Part shown: positions 25,577 to 33,504 of the stretch, piece by piece | Layout: every line of letters starts with the position of its first letter | Position numbering within the stretch: position 1 is the first letter of the stretch | Origin: Streptomyces griseocarneus | GTDB lineage: Bacteria; Actinomycetota; Actinomycetes; Streptomycetales; Streptomycetaceae | Reading direction: 5' to 3' | Assembly: GCA_003674045.1 (NCBI GenBank) | Contig: PENC01000001.1 | Span: 620,001 to 684,000 of the forward strand | Length of the DNA stretch: 64,000 bases | Program-made: the position numbers and the translations under genes | Notes under the pieces: generated by a model | What the model was told of the DNA's origin: nothing | Databases searched by the model: none | Seen by the model: only the letters and a program-made list of their open reading frames with translations

Positions 25577-26907
25577 ACGGGCCGGAGCACGGCCTGTCGG
25601 CAGCGCACGACCCCGGGACCACGCCCGGCACCGGTGGGGACGCCGGTACCGAAGGGGGTGCCAGTACCGGCGCCGACGGTGGCCCCGGCCCCGGTGGGGG
25701 CACCGGCTTCGGTGCCCGCCTCATGGCGCCTCTCCTGCTCGGCTCGGTGCTCAACCCCATCAACACCACGGCCATCGCCACCGGCCTCGTCGCCATCGGC
25801 CGCGACTTCGGTGTCGGCCCCTCCGGGACCGGCTGGCTGGTCTCCTCCCTCTACTTCGCCAGCGCCGTCGCCCAGCCCGTGATGGGCAGGCTCGCCGATC
25901 TCCTCGGGCCGCGCAGGGTCTTCCTCTCCGGGCTCGTGCTGGTGTGCGCGGCGGGCCTGGCGGGTACTCTGGCGCCCGGTTTCGCCTGGCTGATCGTCGC
26001 CCGTGTCCTGCTCGGTGTCGGTACCTCCGCCGCCTACCCCGCCGCGATGGCCATGCTCCGCGCCGAGGCCGTCCGGGTCGGCCACGAGCCGCCGCGCACC
26101 GTCCTCGGCAGGCTCTCCCTCGCCGCGCTCGGCAGCGCCGCCGTCGGCCCTGCGCTCGGCGGTCTGCTCACCGCCACCACCGGCTGGCGCGGCATCTTCG
26201 CCGTCAACGTGCCGCTCGCCCTGATCCCCCTCCTCCTCGGCCTGCGCCTGCTGCCGCGCGACGGCGACCGCCGACCGCCGGGCGACGAGCGGTCCGCCCG
26301 GCGCACCCCGCTGCCCGAGCTCCTGCGCAACCGGCCCCTCGCCCGCACCTACCTGCGGCACGGGCTCTCCTACCTCACCATCTACTGCACGCTCTACGGC
26401 TTCACCCAGTGGCTGGAGGAGGCGCACGGCTACTCCTCCCTCGGCTCCGGTCTCGTCATGCTCCCCATGTCCGGCGCCGCCGCGGTCTGTTCGCTCCTCG
26501 GCGCGCGTACGAAGGGCATCCGCGCGCCCCTCGTCACCGTGGCCGTCCTGCTCGCCCTCGGCAGCGGGAGCCTGATACTCGCCGACGGCGCCACTCCGCT
26601 CGCCCTGCTCCTGCTGACCTCCGTGCTCTTCGGCATCCCGCAGGGGCTCGCCTCCACCGGCAACCAGGCCGCCGTCTACGCCCAGGCACCGCCCGGCGGC
26701 GTCGGTGTCGCGGCCGGACTCCAGCGCACCGCCCAGTACGCGGGTGCCATCGCCGGCACCGGTGTGCTCGGGCTCTGTTACGGCGCCGGGCCCACCGACG
26801 CGGGCCTGCACCGACTGGGCGCCGTCACCGGCGCGTTCGCCCTGGTGGCCCTCGTCCTGACCGTCACCGACCGCGCCCTGCGCACCCGTGAACAGCCCAA
26901 TCCATAG
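25573..26907 (+). CDS. MFS transporter (drug/efflux type)
   Basis: 444 aa. A Gly/Thr-rich 45-residue N-terminal tail precedes about 12 hydrophobic segments. GRLADLLGPRR is the loop 2-3 motif A and VARVLLGVGTSAAYPAAMAM resembles the proton-antiporter motif of the EmrB/QacA-like group. It is probably a proton-coupled exporter in the cytoplasmic membrane. It starts at a GTG overlapping the marR stop and is followed, after 10 bases and an AGGAGG, by a hydrolase gene. MarR control of efflux is typical; the exported compound is unknown. Confidence 0.88.
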   Translation: MNGPEHGLSAAHDPGTTPGTGGDAGTEGGASTGADGGPGPGGGTGFGARLMAPLLLGSVLNPINTTAIATGLVAIGRDFGVGPSGTGWLVSSLYFASAVAQPVMGRLADLLGPRRVFLSGLVLVCAAGLAGTLAPGFAWLIVARVLLGVGTSAAYPAAMAMLRAEAVRVGHEPPRTVLGRLSLAALGSAAVGPALGGLLTATTGWRGIFAVNVPLALIPLLLGLRLLPRDGDRRPPGDERSARRTPLPELLRNRPLARTYLRHGLSYLTIYCTLYGFTQWLEEAHGYSSLGSGLVMLPMSGAAAVCSLLGARTKGIRAPLVTVAVLLALGSGSLILADGATPLALLLLTSVLFGIPQGLASTGNQAAVYAQAPPGGVGVAAGLQRTAQYAGAIAGTGVLGLCYGAGPTDAGLHRLGAVTGAFALVALVLTVTDRALRTREQPNP

Positions 26908-26917
26908 GAGGAAACCC

Positions 26918-27469
26918 ATGGCCGTCACCACGCTCGACCCCAGGACCGCGCTCGTCCTCATCGACCTCCAGAAGGGCATCCTCGGCCTGCCCACCGCGCA
27001 CCCGGCCGACGAGATCCTCGCCCGTGGCGCGTGCCTGGCCACAGCCTTCCGCACGCACGGCCTGCCGGTCATCCTCGTCCGCGTCGTCGGCGCCGCGCCC
27101 GGCCGCTCAGAGGCGTCCCTGCGCAGCGGGGAGCTCCCGGCCGACTGGGCCGAGCTGGCGCCCGAACTCGACTGCCAGAACGGCGACATCGTGGTCACCA
27201 AGCACACCTGGGGCGCGTTCCACGCCACCGACCTCGATCTCCAGCTCCGCCGCCGCGGCGTCACCCAGATCGTCCTCGCGGGCATCGCGACCGGCGCGGG
27301 CGTCGAGTCCACCGCCCGTGCCGCCCATGAACACGGCTACCACGTGACCGTGGCCACCGACGCCGTCACCGACCCCGACCCCGAGATCCACCGCGTCGCC
27401 GTGGAGAAGATCTTCCCGCGGCTCGCCGAGACCGGCACCACGGACGACATCCTGAAGCTCCTCGGCTGA
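26918..27469 (+). CDS. Isochorismatase-fold hydrolase lacking the nucleophilic Cys
   Basis: 183 aa from ATG 26918 (AGGAGG eight bases upstream). The fold is clear (TALVLIDLQKG with Asp16, VVTKHTWGAFHATDLDLQLRRRGVTQIVLAGIAT, Lys95). The position of the catalytic Cys in the Cys-hydrolase branch (T-x-x-C-V) is occupied by Gly128 (ATGAGVES). It may thus be an isochorismatase-type, Cys-independent hydrolase or a binding protein. It is the third gene of the MarR operon. Its stop codon lies at the edge of a 24-bp perfect palindrome. Confidence 0.85.
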   Translation: MAVTTLDPRTALVLIDLQKGILGLPTAHPADEILARGACLATAFRTHGLPVILVRVVGAAPGRSEASLRSGELPADWAELAPELDCQNGDIVVTKHTWGAFHATDLDLQLRRRGVTQIVLAGIATGAGVESTARAAHEHGYHVTVATDAVTDPDPEIHRVAVEKIFPRLAETGTTDDILKLLG

Positions 27470-27491
27470 TCAGCTCTGATCAGAGCTGATC
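27468..27491. promoter_or_regulatory. 24-bp perfect palindrome with three phased TGATC blocks
   Basis: Starts within the stop codon of the isochorismatase-fold gene. The dyad is perfect over 24 bases and centred between 27479 and 27480. It contains TGATCAG-CTC-TGATCAG-AGC-TGATC, that is TGATC at 10-base intervals, one helical turn. A further CGTGATCACG palindrome is at 27516-27525. It may be a terminator, or an operator region for the alkylation-repair genes 130 bases downstream. Confidence 0.6.
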
Positions 27492-27622
27492 CGGAAGGAC
27501 CGGTCGGCGCCCTGCCGTGATCACGACGGGGCGCCCCGGCGATTCACGGCGCCCGACGTCACTCGTACATCCATGTCGGATTTCCGCGAGCCTTTACGGC
27601 CCGTACGGCCGATGCTGGAGGC

Positions 27623-29098
27623 ATGTACACCGACTTCGACCGCTGTGTCCGGGCCGTGCGCTCCAAGGACGCCCGCTTCGACGGGTGGTTCTACACCGCC
27701 GTGCTCACCACGCGCATCTACTGCCGCCCGAGCTGCCCGGCCGTGCCGCCGAAGGACCGGAACATGACCTTCTACCCGAGCGCTGCCGCCGCCCAGCAGG
27801 CCGGTTTCCGGGCCTGCAAGCGCTGCCGCCCGGACGCCAGCCCCGGCTCCCCGCAGTGGAACGAGCGCGCCGACCTCGTCGCCCGCGCCATGCGCCTCAT
27901 CGGTGACGGCACGGTCGACCGCGAAGGCGTCACCGGGCTGGCCGCCCGCCTCGGCTACAGCACCCGCCAGATCGAGCGCCAGCTCCTCGCCGAACTCGGC
28001 GCGGGCCCGCTCGCCCTCGCCCGTGCCCAGCGCGCGCAGACCGCCCGCGTCCTCATCGAGACCAGCGAACTGCCCATGACGGACGTCGCGTTCGCGGCGG
28101 GCTTCTCCTCGATCCGCACCTTCAACGAGACCGTGCGCGAGGTCTTCGCCCTCACCCCGAGCGAACTGCGCGACCGCGCGGCCCGCGCCCCGCGGTCCGC
28201 CGCGCCGGGCGTGCTGACGCTCCGGCTGCCCTTCCGCAGACCCCTGTGCCCCGACAACCTCTTCGGCCACCTCGTGGCCACCGCCGTACCCGGCGTGGAG
28301 GAGTGGCGCGACGGCGCGTACCGCCGCACCCTGCGCCTCCCGTACGGCCGTGGCAGCGTCGCCCTGAGCCCGCGCGACGATCACATCGACTGCCGCCTCG
28401 CCCTCTCCGACCTGCGGGACCTGGCCGGTGCCATCAACCGCTGCCGGAGCCTCCTCGACCTCGACGCGGACCCCGAGGCCGTCGACGAACTGCTCGCCAC
28501 GGACGAGGCGTTGGCGCCGCTGGTCGCCGAGGCTCCCGGACGGCGGGTGCCGCGCACCGTGGACCCGGAGGAGTTCGCCGTACGGGCCGTGCTCGGGCAG
28601 CAGGTCTCCACCGCGGCCGCGCGCACGCTCGCCGCCCGGCTCGTCACCGCCCACGGCGAACCCGTCGACGACCCCCTGGGCGGCGGCCTCACCCACCTCT
28701 TCCCGTCCGCCGAGGCACTCTCCGCGCTCGACCCCGGGTCGCTCGCCATGCCCACCGGCCGCCGTACCACGGTGCTGCGGCTCGTCCGGGCGCTCGCCGA
28801 CGGCGAACTCGCCCTGGGTGTCGGCAGCGACTGGGCCCGTGCGGAGGCCCGGCTCGCCGAACTTCCCGGCGTCGGGCCCTGGACCACCGGCATCATCGCG
28901 ATGCGCGCCCTCGGCGACCCCGACGCCTTCGTCCCCACCGACCTCGGCGTCCGCTACGGCGCCGCCGCCCGGGGCCTCCCCGCGACACCCGCGGCGCTGA
29001 CCCGGCACGCCGTCGCCTGGCGGCCGTGGCGGGCGTACGCCGTCCAGTACCTCTGGGCGGCCCAGCCCCACCCCATCAACGACATGCCCGAGGACTGA
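27623..29098 (+). CDS. alkA: Ada-AlkA fusion: methyl-phosphotriester sensor, AraC HTH and 3-methyladenine glycosylase
   Basis: 491 aa. Residues 1-75 are the Ada zinc domain (methyl-acceptor-type C34 in RIYCRPSC, then C38, C65, C68). Residues 85-185 form an AraC-type HTH. Residues about 195-310 are AlkA-N-like. Residues about 315-475 are a HhH-GPD glycosylase with LPGVGPWTTGIIAMR and the catalytic Asp in AFVPTDLGVR. It senses methylated phosphotriesters, should activate alkylation-repair transcription and itself excises alkylated bases. The O6-methylguanine transferase half of classical Ada is missing; the next gene supplies it 5 bases downstream. Confidence 0.92.
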   Translation: MYTDFDRCVRAVRSKDARFDGWFYTAVLTTRIYCRPSCPAVPPKDRNMTFYPSAAAAQQAGFRACKRCRPDASPGSPQWNERADLVARAMRLIGDGTVDREGVTGLAARLGYSTRQIERQLLAELGAGPLALARAQRAQTARVLIETSELPMTDVAFAAGFSSIRTFNETVREVFALTPSELRDRAARAPRSAAPGVLTLRLPFRRPLCPDNLFGHLVATAVPGVEEWRDGAYRRTLRLPYGRGSVALSPRDDHIDCRLALSDLRDLAGAINRCRSLLDLDADPEAVDELLATDEALAPLVAEAPGRRVPRTVDPEEFAVRAVLGQQVSTAAARTLAARLVTAHGEPVDDPLGGGLTHLFPSAEALSALDPGSLAMPTGRRTTVLRLVRALADGELALGVGSDWARAEARLAELPGVGPWTTGIIAMRALGDPDAFVPTDLGVRYGAAARGLPATPAALTRHAVAWRPWRAYAVQYLWAAQPHPINDMPED

Positions 29099-29103
29099 AC
29101 ACC

Positions 29104-29610
29104 ATGCGACGCGTACACACCGTCACCGACAGCCCCGTCGGCCCCCTGACCCTCGTCGCCACCGACGACGTCCTCTCGGGGCTCTACATGACCGGCCAGC
29201 GCCACCGGCCGCCCGAGGAGAGCTTCGGCGAACGCGACGACACGCCGTTCACGGAGGCCCTGCGCCAACTGGACGCGTACTTCGCGGGCGACGCGACCGG
29301 CTTCGAGCTGCCTCTGCGGCTGGACGGCACACCGTTCCAGCGCCGCGTCTGGGCGGAGCTCCAGGAGATCCCTTACGGCGGGACCGTCTCGTACGGCGAA
29401 CTCGCCGTGCGCATCGGCAGCCCCGGGGCCTCCCGCGCGGTCGGCCTCGCGAACGGCAAGAACCCCGTCGGCATCATCGTCCCCTGCCACCGCGTCGTCG
29501 GCGCCGACGGCAGCCTCACGGGCTACGGCGGCGGGATCGACCGCAAGCGCAGGCTCCTGGCCTTCGAACGCGGCGAGGACGGTCCCATGGAGCAGGCACC
29601 GCTGTTCTGA
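29104..29610 (+). CDS. ogt: Methylated-DNA-[protein]-cysteine S-methyltransferase
   Basis: 168 aa, normal for Ogt/AGT. The acceptor Cys is in IIVPCHRVVGADGSLTGYGGG; the arginine-finger helix ASRAVGLANGKNP is intact. It removes methyl groups from O6-methylguanine by a suicide transfer. The gene starts 5 bases after the Ada-AlkA stop and is surely co-transcribed, giving a full adaptive-response pair. A hairpin follows its stop. Confidence 0.95.
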   Translation: MRRVHTVTDSPVGPLTLVATDDVLSGLYMTGQRHRPPEESFGERDDTPFTEALRQLDAYFAGDATGFELPLRLDGTPFQRRVWAELQEIPYGGTVSYGELAVRIGSPGASRAVGLANGKNPVGIIVPCHRVVGADGSLTGYGGGIDRKRRLLAFERGEDGPMEQAPLF

Positions 29611-29619
29611 ACGCGGGGT

Positions 29620-29646
29620 CGGCAGGGCTTTCTACGAGCCCTGCCG
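29620..29646. terminator. Hairpin between convergent ogt and HTH genes
   Basis: CGGCAGGGCT (29620-29629) pairs perfectly with 29637-29646 around a 7-base loop. It overlaps the last codons of the minus-strand HTH gene. Located between two 3' ends, it probably terminates both transcripts. Confidence 0.75.
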
Positions 29647-30219
29647 CAACGGGCGCTTGTAGTACGCCCAGGGGAACGACCCGGGCCCCACTTGGATCCA
29701 GCCCTCCGCCTCCAGACGGCGGCGCCGGGTGCCGACGGCGAACGGGACGCGGCGGTGCTCCCACGGGTGGTCCGACGCCTCGACCACGTGGAAGAACGGC
29801 CCGTAGTCGACGACGTGCCAGCCGTCCAGGCTCGCCTCCGCGAGCGCCGCCATCTCGTCGAAGGCCGTCAGCGGGGTCAGCACGCGCCGCTCGGGTGTGC
29901 CCGGCCCGCCGGGCGACGCGACCGGCGCGCCCGAGCTCTTGGCGGCGAAGCGCTGCTGCGCGGCCTGACGGCTCACACCCAGGATGCGCCCGACGGTGTC
30001 CCAGCTGTGGCCCGCGGCCCGCGCGCCCTGCACCGCCTCGCGCAGGAGGCGGCTGGTCTCCTCGGCGCCGATCCGGGTGGCGGCCACCAGGCGGAGATAG
30101 CCCGCCGGGTCGTGCTCCAGCGATTCGGCCAGGCCGTCCGGAGCGCCGAGCACGGCGCCCGCGATGCCCTCGCGGATGGCCGCGGCCTCCTCCGGGCCGA
30201 TCAGTCCGGTGTCGCTCAT
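29632..30219 (-). CDS. HTH protein of unknown family
   Basis: 195 aa. I do not recognise a named family beyond a helix-turn-helix at about residues 70-92 (GHSWDTVGRILGVSRQAAQQRFAAK), the kind of short HTH often found in streptomycete proteins of unknown function. The C-terminal half (about 120-190) is rich in aromatic residues (WHVVDYGPFFHVVEASDHPW...GWIQVGPGSFPWAYYKR) and may be a small ligand or interaction domain. Its ATG overlaps the stop of the upstream membrane-protein gene (ATGA). It is the best candidate to bind the twin operators in front of the operon. Confidence 0.75.
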   Translation of the reverse strand: MSDTGLIGPEEAAAIREGIAGAVLGAPDGLAESLEHDPAGYLRLVAATRIGAEETSRLLREAVQGARAAGHSWDTVGRILGVSRQAAQQRFAAKSSGAPVASPGGPGTPERRVLTPLTAFDEMAALAEASLDGWHVVDYGPFFHVVEASDHPWEHRRVPFAVGTRRRRLEAEGWIQVGPGSFPWAYYKRPLRQGS

Positions 30220-30506
30220 CGCGCGTCACCCGGCATGCGCAGCGGCTCCAGGGCGTCCAGGGTCTCGCGGTCCCGCCGCGCCTGCTCGGACGTGGCGCGG
30301 TTCGCGTGGAGGGCGCTGGAGGCGAGTACGAGGGCGATCAGGACGATCACCGCGGCGGCGATCAGGGCGATGGTGCCCACCGTGCTGCTGTGGTCCATCG
30401 TCCGCATGCCCATGAAGATCAGGACGATCGCCATGGGGAGCAGGCCCAGGGAGGAGGTGAGGAGAGCGGTTCTGCGATCGGCGACGGGGCACGCGTCGGT
30501 GGTCAT
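30216..30506 (-). CDS. Small two-helix membrane protein
   Basis: 96 aa from ATG 30506. Two hydrophobic segments (about 16-37 LLTSSLGLLPMAIVLIFMGM and 46-66 GTIALIAAAVIVLIALVLASS) flank a short loop. A charged C-terminal tail (RATSEQARRDRETLDALEPLR) probably forms a cytosolic helix. No known family is recognised. It is translationally coupled to the HTH gene. One of two 17-bp operators ends four bases before its start codon, so the transcript may be leaderless or nearly so. Confidence 0.7.
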   Translation of the reverse strand: MTTDACPVADRRTALLTSSLGLLPMAIVLIFMGMRTMDHSSTVGTIALIAAAVIVLIALVLASSALHANRATSEQARRDRETLDALEPLRMPGDAR

Positions 30507-30509
30507 GGC

Positions 30510-30554
30510 GTCAAGATTTCCTTGACGCCGATCATTTGTCAATCTTTCCTTGAC
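30510..30554 (-). promoter_or_regulatory. Twin 17-bp operators over the promoter of the HTH/membrane operon
   Basis: Two inverted repeats, GTCAAGATTTCCTTGAC (30510-30526) and GTCAATCTTTCCTTGAC (30538-30554), share the form GTCAA-N7-TTGAC and 15 of 17 bases. They are 28 bases apart start to start. The proximal one sits in a longer 9-5-9 dyad (GGCGTCAAG arms, 30507-30529). On the minus strand a TTGACA and an AAATCT stand 17 bases apart between and over the sites, a plausible -35/-10 pair. Confidence 0.72.
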
Positions 30555-30582
30555 GCGCTGCCCGGCTGTCCCCGGCGAGGAG

Positions 30583-31338
30583 TCAGGGCGTGGCGATCCG
30601 GTCCAGCAGCGCGGGCAGCGCGGTCCCGATCGGCTCGCGCACCAGCTCGTCCGCCCGGTCGTCGTACGGCGTCGGCTCGGCATTGACGATGACCAGCCGG
30701 GCGCCGTGGTCGGCGGCCAGCCCCGCGAGCGCGGCGGCCGGGTGCACCTTGAGGCTCGTCCCCACGGCGATGAACAGGTCGCACGCCTTGGTCACCGCCA
30801 CGGCCTCGCCCAGCACGACAGGGTCCAGCGCCTCGCCGAACATCACCGTCGCGGACTTGAGAATCCCGCCGCACGCCTCGCATGCCGGGTCCGGGTCACC
30901 CGCTTCGACCCGGACCAGCGCCGCCTCCATGGCCGAACGCGCCTTGCAGCGCGTGCACTGCACCGAGCGCGCGGAACCGTGGAGTTCGAGCACCTTGCGG
31001 GCGGGCATGCCGGCCAGCTGGTGCAGCCCGTCGACGTTCTGCGTGATCACGCGCACGGGTGTGCCGGACCGCTCCAGCCGTGCCACGGCCTCGTGCGCCG
31101 CGTTCGGCCGCGCCCGCAGCGCGGGGCCGTCCCGCCGCATCCGCCAGGACCGCTTCCGGATCTCCGGATCGGTCATGTAGTACGTGTACGTCACGAGCTT
31201 CTCGGCCTCCGGGTCGCGCCGCCACAGCCCGTTCGGGCCGCGGTAGTCGGGGATCCCGGAGTCCGTGGAGATCCCCGCGCCGCTCATGATCACCACGAGG
31301 GGGCGCTTCCCGCCGCGCTCCGCGTCACTGCCGCTCAT
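30583..31338 (-). CDS. Sir2-family NAD-dependent protein deacylase
   Basis: 251 aa from ATG 31338. Sirtuin motifs: MSGAGISTDSGIPDYRG, TQNVDGLHQLAG with the catalytic His in ELHGS, and a zinc site of CTRC and CEAC. VGTSLKVHPAA and IVNAEPTPYDDRAD follow in the Rossmann part. It removes acyl groups from lysines using NAD+. The active-site Tyr/Arg pair of class III desuccinylases is not obvious to me (YTYYMTDPEIRKRSWR lies in that region), so deacetylase versus desuccinylase is open. Single minus-strand gene. Confidence 0.92.
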   Translation of the reverse strand: MSGSDAERGGKRPLVVIMSGAGISTDSGIPDYRGPNGLWRRDPEAEKLVTYTYYMTDPEIRKRSWRMRRDGPALRARPNAAHEAVARLERSGTPVRVITQNVDGLHQLAGMPARKVLELHGSARSVQCTRCKARSAMEAALVRVEAGDPDPACEACGGILKSATVMFGEALDPVVLGEAVAVTKACDLFIAVGTSLKVHPAAALAGLAADHGARLVIVNAEPTPYDDRADELVREPIGTALPALLDRIATP

Positions 31339-31677
31339 GGCGCGAGCGTACGCAGCCGCTCCGCGCGCCCGCGACGGTATTTCGCGCGGTTGGTCGAAGG
31401 CGGCCGACTCGCCGTTCACGACACCTGGTGTTAACCGATCTGTGGATGTGTCGACATTTGGGGCCTGCGGGCCTGGTGAGCGGCAGTGGTGCTGTAACTC
31501 GCGATTTATCGATATTTGATGGCTTCACCCCTCTGGGGTCGTTTTATCGTCCTGCTCCTCACGCGTGAGGGTGGCCTGAGAGCCCGCATTCGGGTCAAGG
31601 TCCGGTCGGTCTCGCCTGGGCGTCCAGGCCGTTGTGGTCCTGTGCCACTCCGGGTTCCTGGGAGTGAAAGGGGCGAC
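31339..31677. other. Divergent promoter region, sirtuin / collagen-like gene
   Basis: About 339 bases, locally AT-rich (GCGATTTATCGATATTTGATGG around 31500-31521) with two TTTATCG copies. A perfect 14-bp palindrome CCTCACGCGTGAGG lies at 31557-31570, about 110 bases before the collagen-like ATG. No gene is visible. The AT-rich patch probably holds promoter elements. Confidence 0.5.
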
Positions 31678-33252
31678 ATGTCGCTATTTGGAAGGCAGGC
31701 CGGAAGCCTGACCGCCCGGCGAGGGACCGTCACTCTGGGCGTGGTGGTCGCGCTCTGCGCGTCGGCGGGCGGGGCGCTCTCCGCGGTCGCGCGCGTCCGG
31801 CACGAGGAGATTCTTCAGTACGAGGGGATTCCCGGGCAGGTGATCTCCAAGGTCGGCCAGAACGTGCGGAAGGAGCCGACGACCGCGTCGCCGATCGTCC
31901 GCAGGTACGCTCCCGGCGCGCGCGTCCACATCGACTGCAGGGCGAGCGGCGAGAACATCGACGGGGACAGGTACTGGTACCGGCTCGCCGACGGCGGCTG
32001 GATGAGCGCGCGCTACGTACGGGCCTTCGGCACGGTGCCGCTGTGCCGAAGCGGCGGGCACGACCACGGTCATCAGCATGAGCACGGGGACCACCACCCG
32101 GGAGACCCAGGACCCATGGGACCTCCCGGTCCGAAGGGGCCTCCGGGCCCGAAAGGCCCCAAGGGCGACCCCGGGCCCGTGGGACCGGCGGGGCGCCCCG
32201 GCCCTGTCGGCCCCAAGGGTGACCCGGGACGGGGCGGTCCGGCAGGCCCGGCGGGACCGGCCGGGCCTGTGGGGCCCAAGGGTGACCCCGGGCGCGTAGG
32301 ACCCGCGGGGCGTCCTGGGCCCCTCGGCCCCAAGGGAAACCCGGGGCTTGTCGGTCCGGCGGGCCCCAAGGGGGACACGGGAGACATGGGACCGGAGGGG
32401 CCGGCAGGTCCCATGGGGCCGCCTGGGGTCGACGGCCCCATGGGTCGTCCCGGCCCGGGCGGTCCGGCCGGGCCGAAGGGCGACCCCGGACGGACGGGCC
32501 CGGCCGGTCCGCCGGGCCCTGCGGGGGCTGCGGGGCCTCAGGGCCCCAAGGGCGACCCCGGGCGTGTGGGCCCGGCCGGCCCGATGGGGCCGAAGGGGCC
32601 CGCGGGCCCGACGGGCAGCAAGGGCGACAAGGGGGACAAGGGCGATTCCGGTTTGAAGGGCGACAAGGGTGACGCCGGTGACACCGGTCCCGAGGGTCCT
32701 GCGGGACCGGCAGGCCCAGGCGGTCCCGCAGGGCCTGCCGGCACGCCAGGGCGTCCTGGACCGGCGGGGCCCGCAGGACCCTCGGGACCGGCCGGTCCGG
32801 CCGGACCCACCGGTCCGGGAGGTCCCAGCGGTCCGCAGGGGCCTCCCGGACCGGTCGGCGCCGCGGGCCCGGCCGGACCCACGGGCCCCATGGGGCCGAA
32901 GGGCAACAAGGGCGACACCGGCGCCCCCGGCCCCGCGGGCGGTCCGCCCGGTCCTCCTGGCCCGCCCGGCCCCCAGGGCCCGAAGGGCGACTCCGCGGGC
33001 AACGCGCAGATCGTCCAGCAGGACTACACGATCGCTCCGCTGGCGCGGGAGCAGCTGCTGAAGAGCCCCGTGTGCCCGGCGGGTTCAAAGATCATCAGTG
33101 GCGGCTTCGCGCAGACCGGGACCTGGCAGGGGGCGGTGGAACCGTATGCGGAGTATCCCAGTGCCGGTGACAACCAGTACCTGGTGGGGGTCAACAGCGT
33201 CAGCCCGACGGAGGTGACGATGCGGGTCTTCGGCGTCTGCTTGCCGTCCTGA
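31678..33252 (+). CDS. Collagen-like surface/secreted protein with SH3b domain
   Basis: 524 aa. An N-terminal hydrophobic segment (about 17-38) is a signal or anchor. Residues about 52-123 form a bacterial SH3 domain ([24 protein letters not shown]...[11 protein letters not shown]). A His/Asp-rich stretch (128-140) leads into 99 Gly-X-Y triplets (142-439), rich in GPA, GPK and KGD. One extra Gly after triplet 93 shifts the register. Residues 442-524 form a compact beta-like C-terminal domain with two Cys. Such proteins form triple helices outside the cell; no LPxTG signal is seen. Adhesion or spore/hyphal surface roles are guesses. Confidence 0.9.
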   Translation: MSLFGRQAGSLTARRGTVTLGVVVALCASAGGALSAVARVRHEEILQYEGIPGQVISKVGQNVRKEPTTASPIVRRYAPGARVHIDCRASGENIDGDRYWYRLADGGWMSARYVRAFGTVPLCRSGGHDHGHQHEHGDHHPGDPGPMGPPGPKGPPGPKGPKGDPGPVGPAGRPGPVGPKGDPGRGGPAGPAGPAGPVGPKGDPGRVGPAGRPGPLGPKGNPGLVGPAGPKGDTGDMGPEGPAGPMGPPGVDGPMGRPGPGGPAGPKGDPGRTGPAGPPGPAGAAGPQGPKGDPGRVGPAGPMGPKGPAGPTGSKGDKGDKGDSGLKGDKGDAGDTGPEGPAGPAGPGGPAGPAGTPGRPGPAGPAGPSGPAGPAGPTGPGGPSGPQGPPGPVGAAGPAGPTGPMGPKGNKGDTGAPGPAGGPPGPPGPPGPQGPKGDSAGNAQIVQQDYTIAPLAREQLLKSPVCPAGSKIISGGFAQTGTWQGAVEPYAEYPSAGDNQYLVGVNSVSPTEVTMRVFGVCLPS

Positions 33253-33266
33253 CGGCGCCGCGGTGA

Positions 33267-33289
33267 GTCCAGGGGCGCCGCCCCTGGAC
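33267..33289 (+). terminator. Hairpin after the collagen-like gene
   Basis: GTCCAGGGG (33267-33275) pairs perfectly with 33281-33289 around a 5-base loop, 15 bases past the stop codon. No U-tract. Confidence 0.7.
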
Positions 33290-33417
33290 CCCGTGGTCGG
33301 TTGCGGTCCGGTGGGTCTGTTTGTGCCCACCCGTTCCTCCCCCAGGCGGAACGCATGCCCACAACCGGGGAAGGCGACGGGATCCGGGACGAAGCCCCGG
33401 AACTTACCGGAACTTAA

Positions 33418-33445
33418 GGGGCGCGGGGAACTGCGCGACCAGCCG
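33418..33445 (-). repeat. Dispersed 19-mer repeat, inverted copy
   Basis: Exact reverse-complement 19-mer at 33418-33436 followed by GACCAGCCGACG. It lies between the convergent collagen-like and BCCT genes, with a GGTAGGCGCC box at about 33489-33498, on the far side as in other copies. Confidence 0.78.
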
Positions 33446-33504
33446 ACGACGGCCCGCAGACGCGCACCGGGCCCGGGTGGCAACCCGGTAGGCGCCACCC
33501 AGCC

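Noticed and set aside
27468..27491. Insertion-sequence end as the source of the 24-bp palindrome
   Set aside because: No second inverted end, target duplication or transposase is near.
32100..32990. Short direct repeats suggesting a CRISPR or minisatellite
   Set aside because: The repeats are the codons of Gly-X-Y triplets with no constant repeat/spacer pattern.
32073..33088. Collagen-like GPx repeats also readable on the minus strand
   Set aside because: GGN and CCN codons are complementary, so a Gly-Pro-rich gene automatically yields a Gly-Pro-rich antisense frame. The plus frame has start, SH3b domain and C-terminal domain; the minus frame has none.
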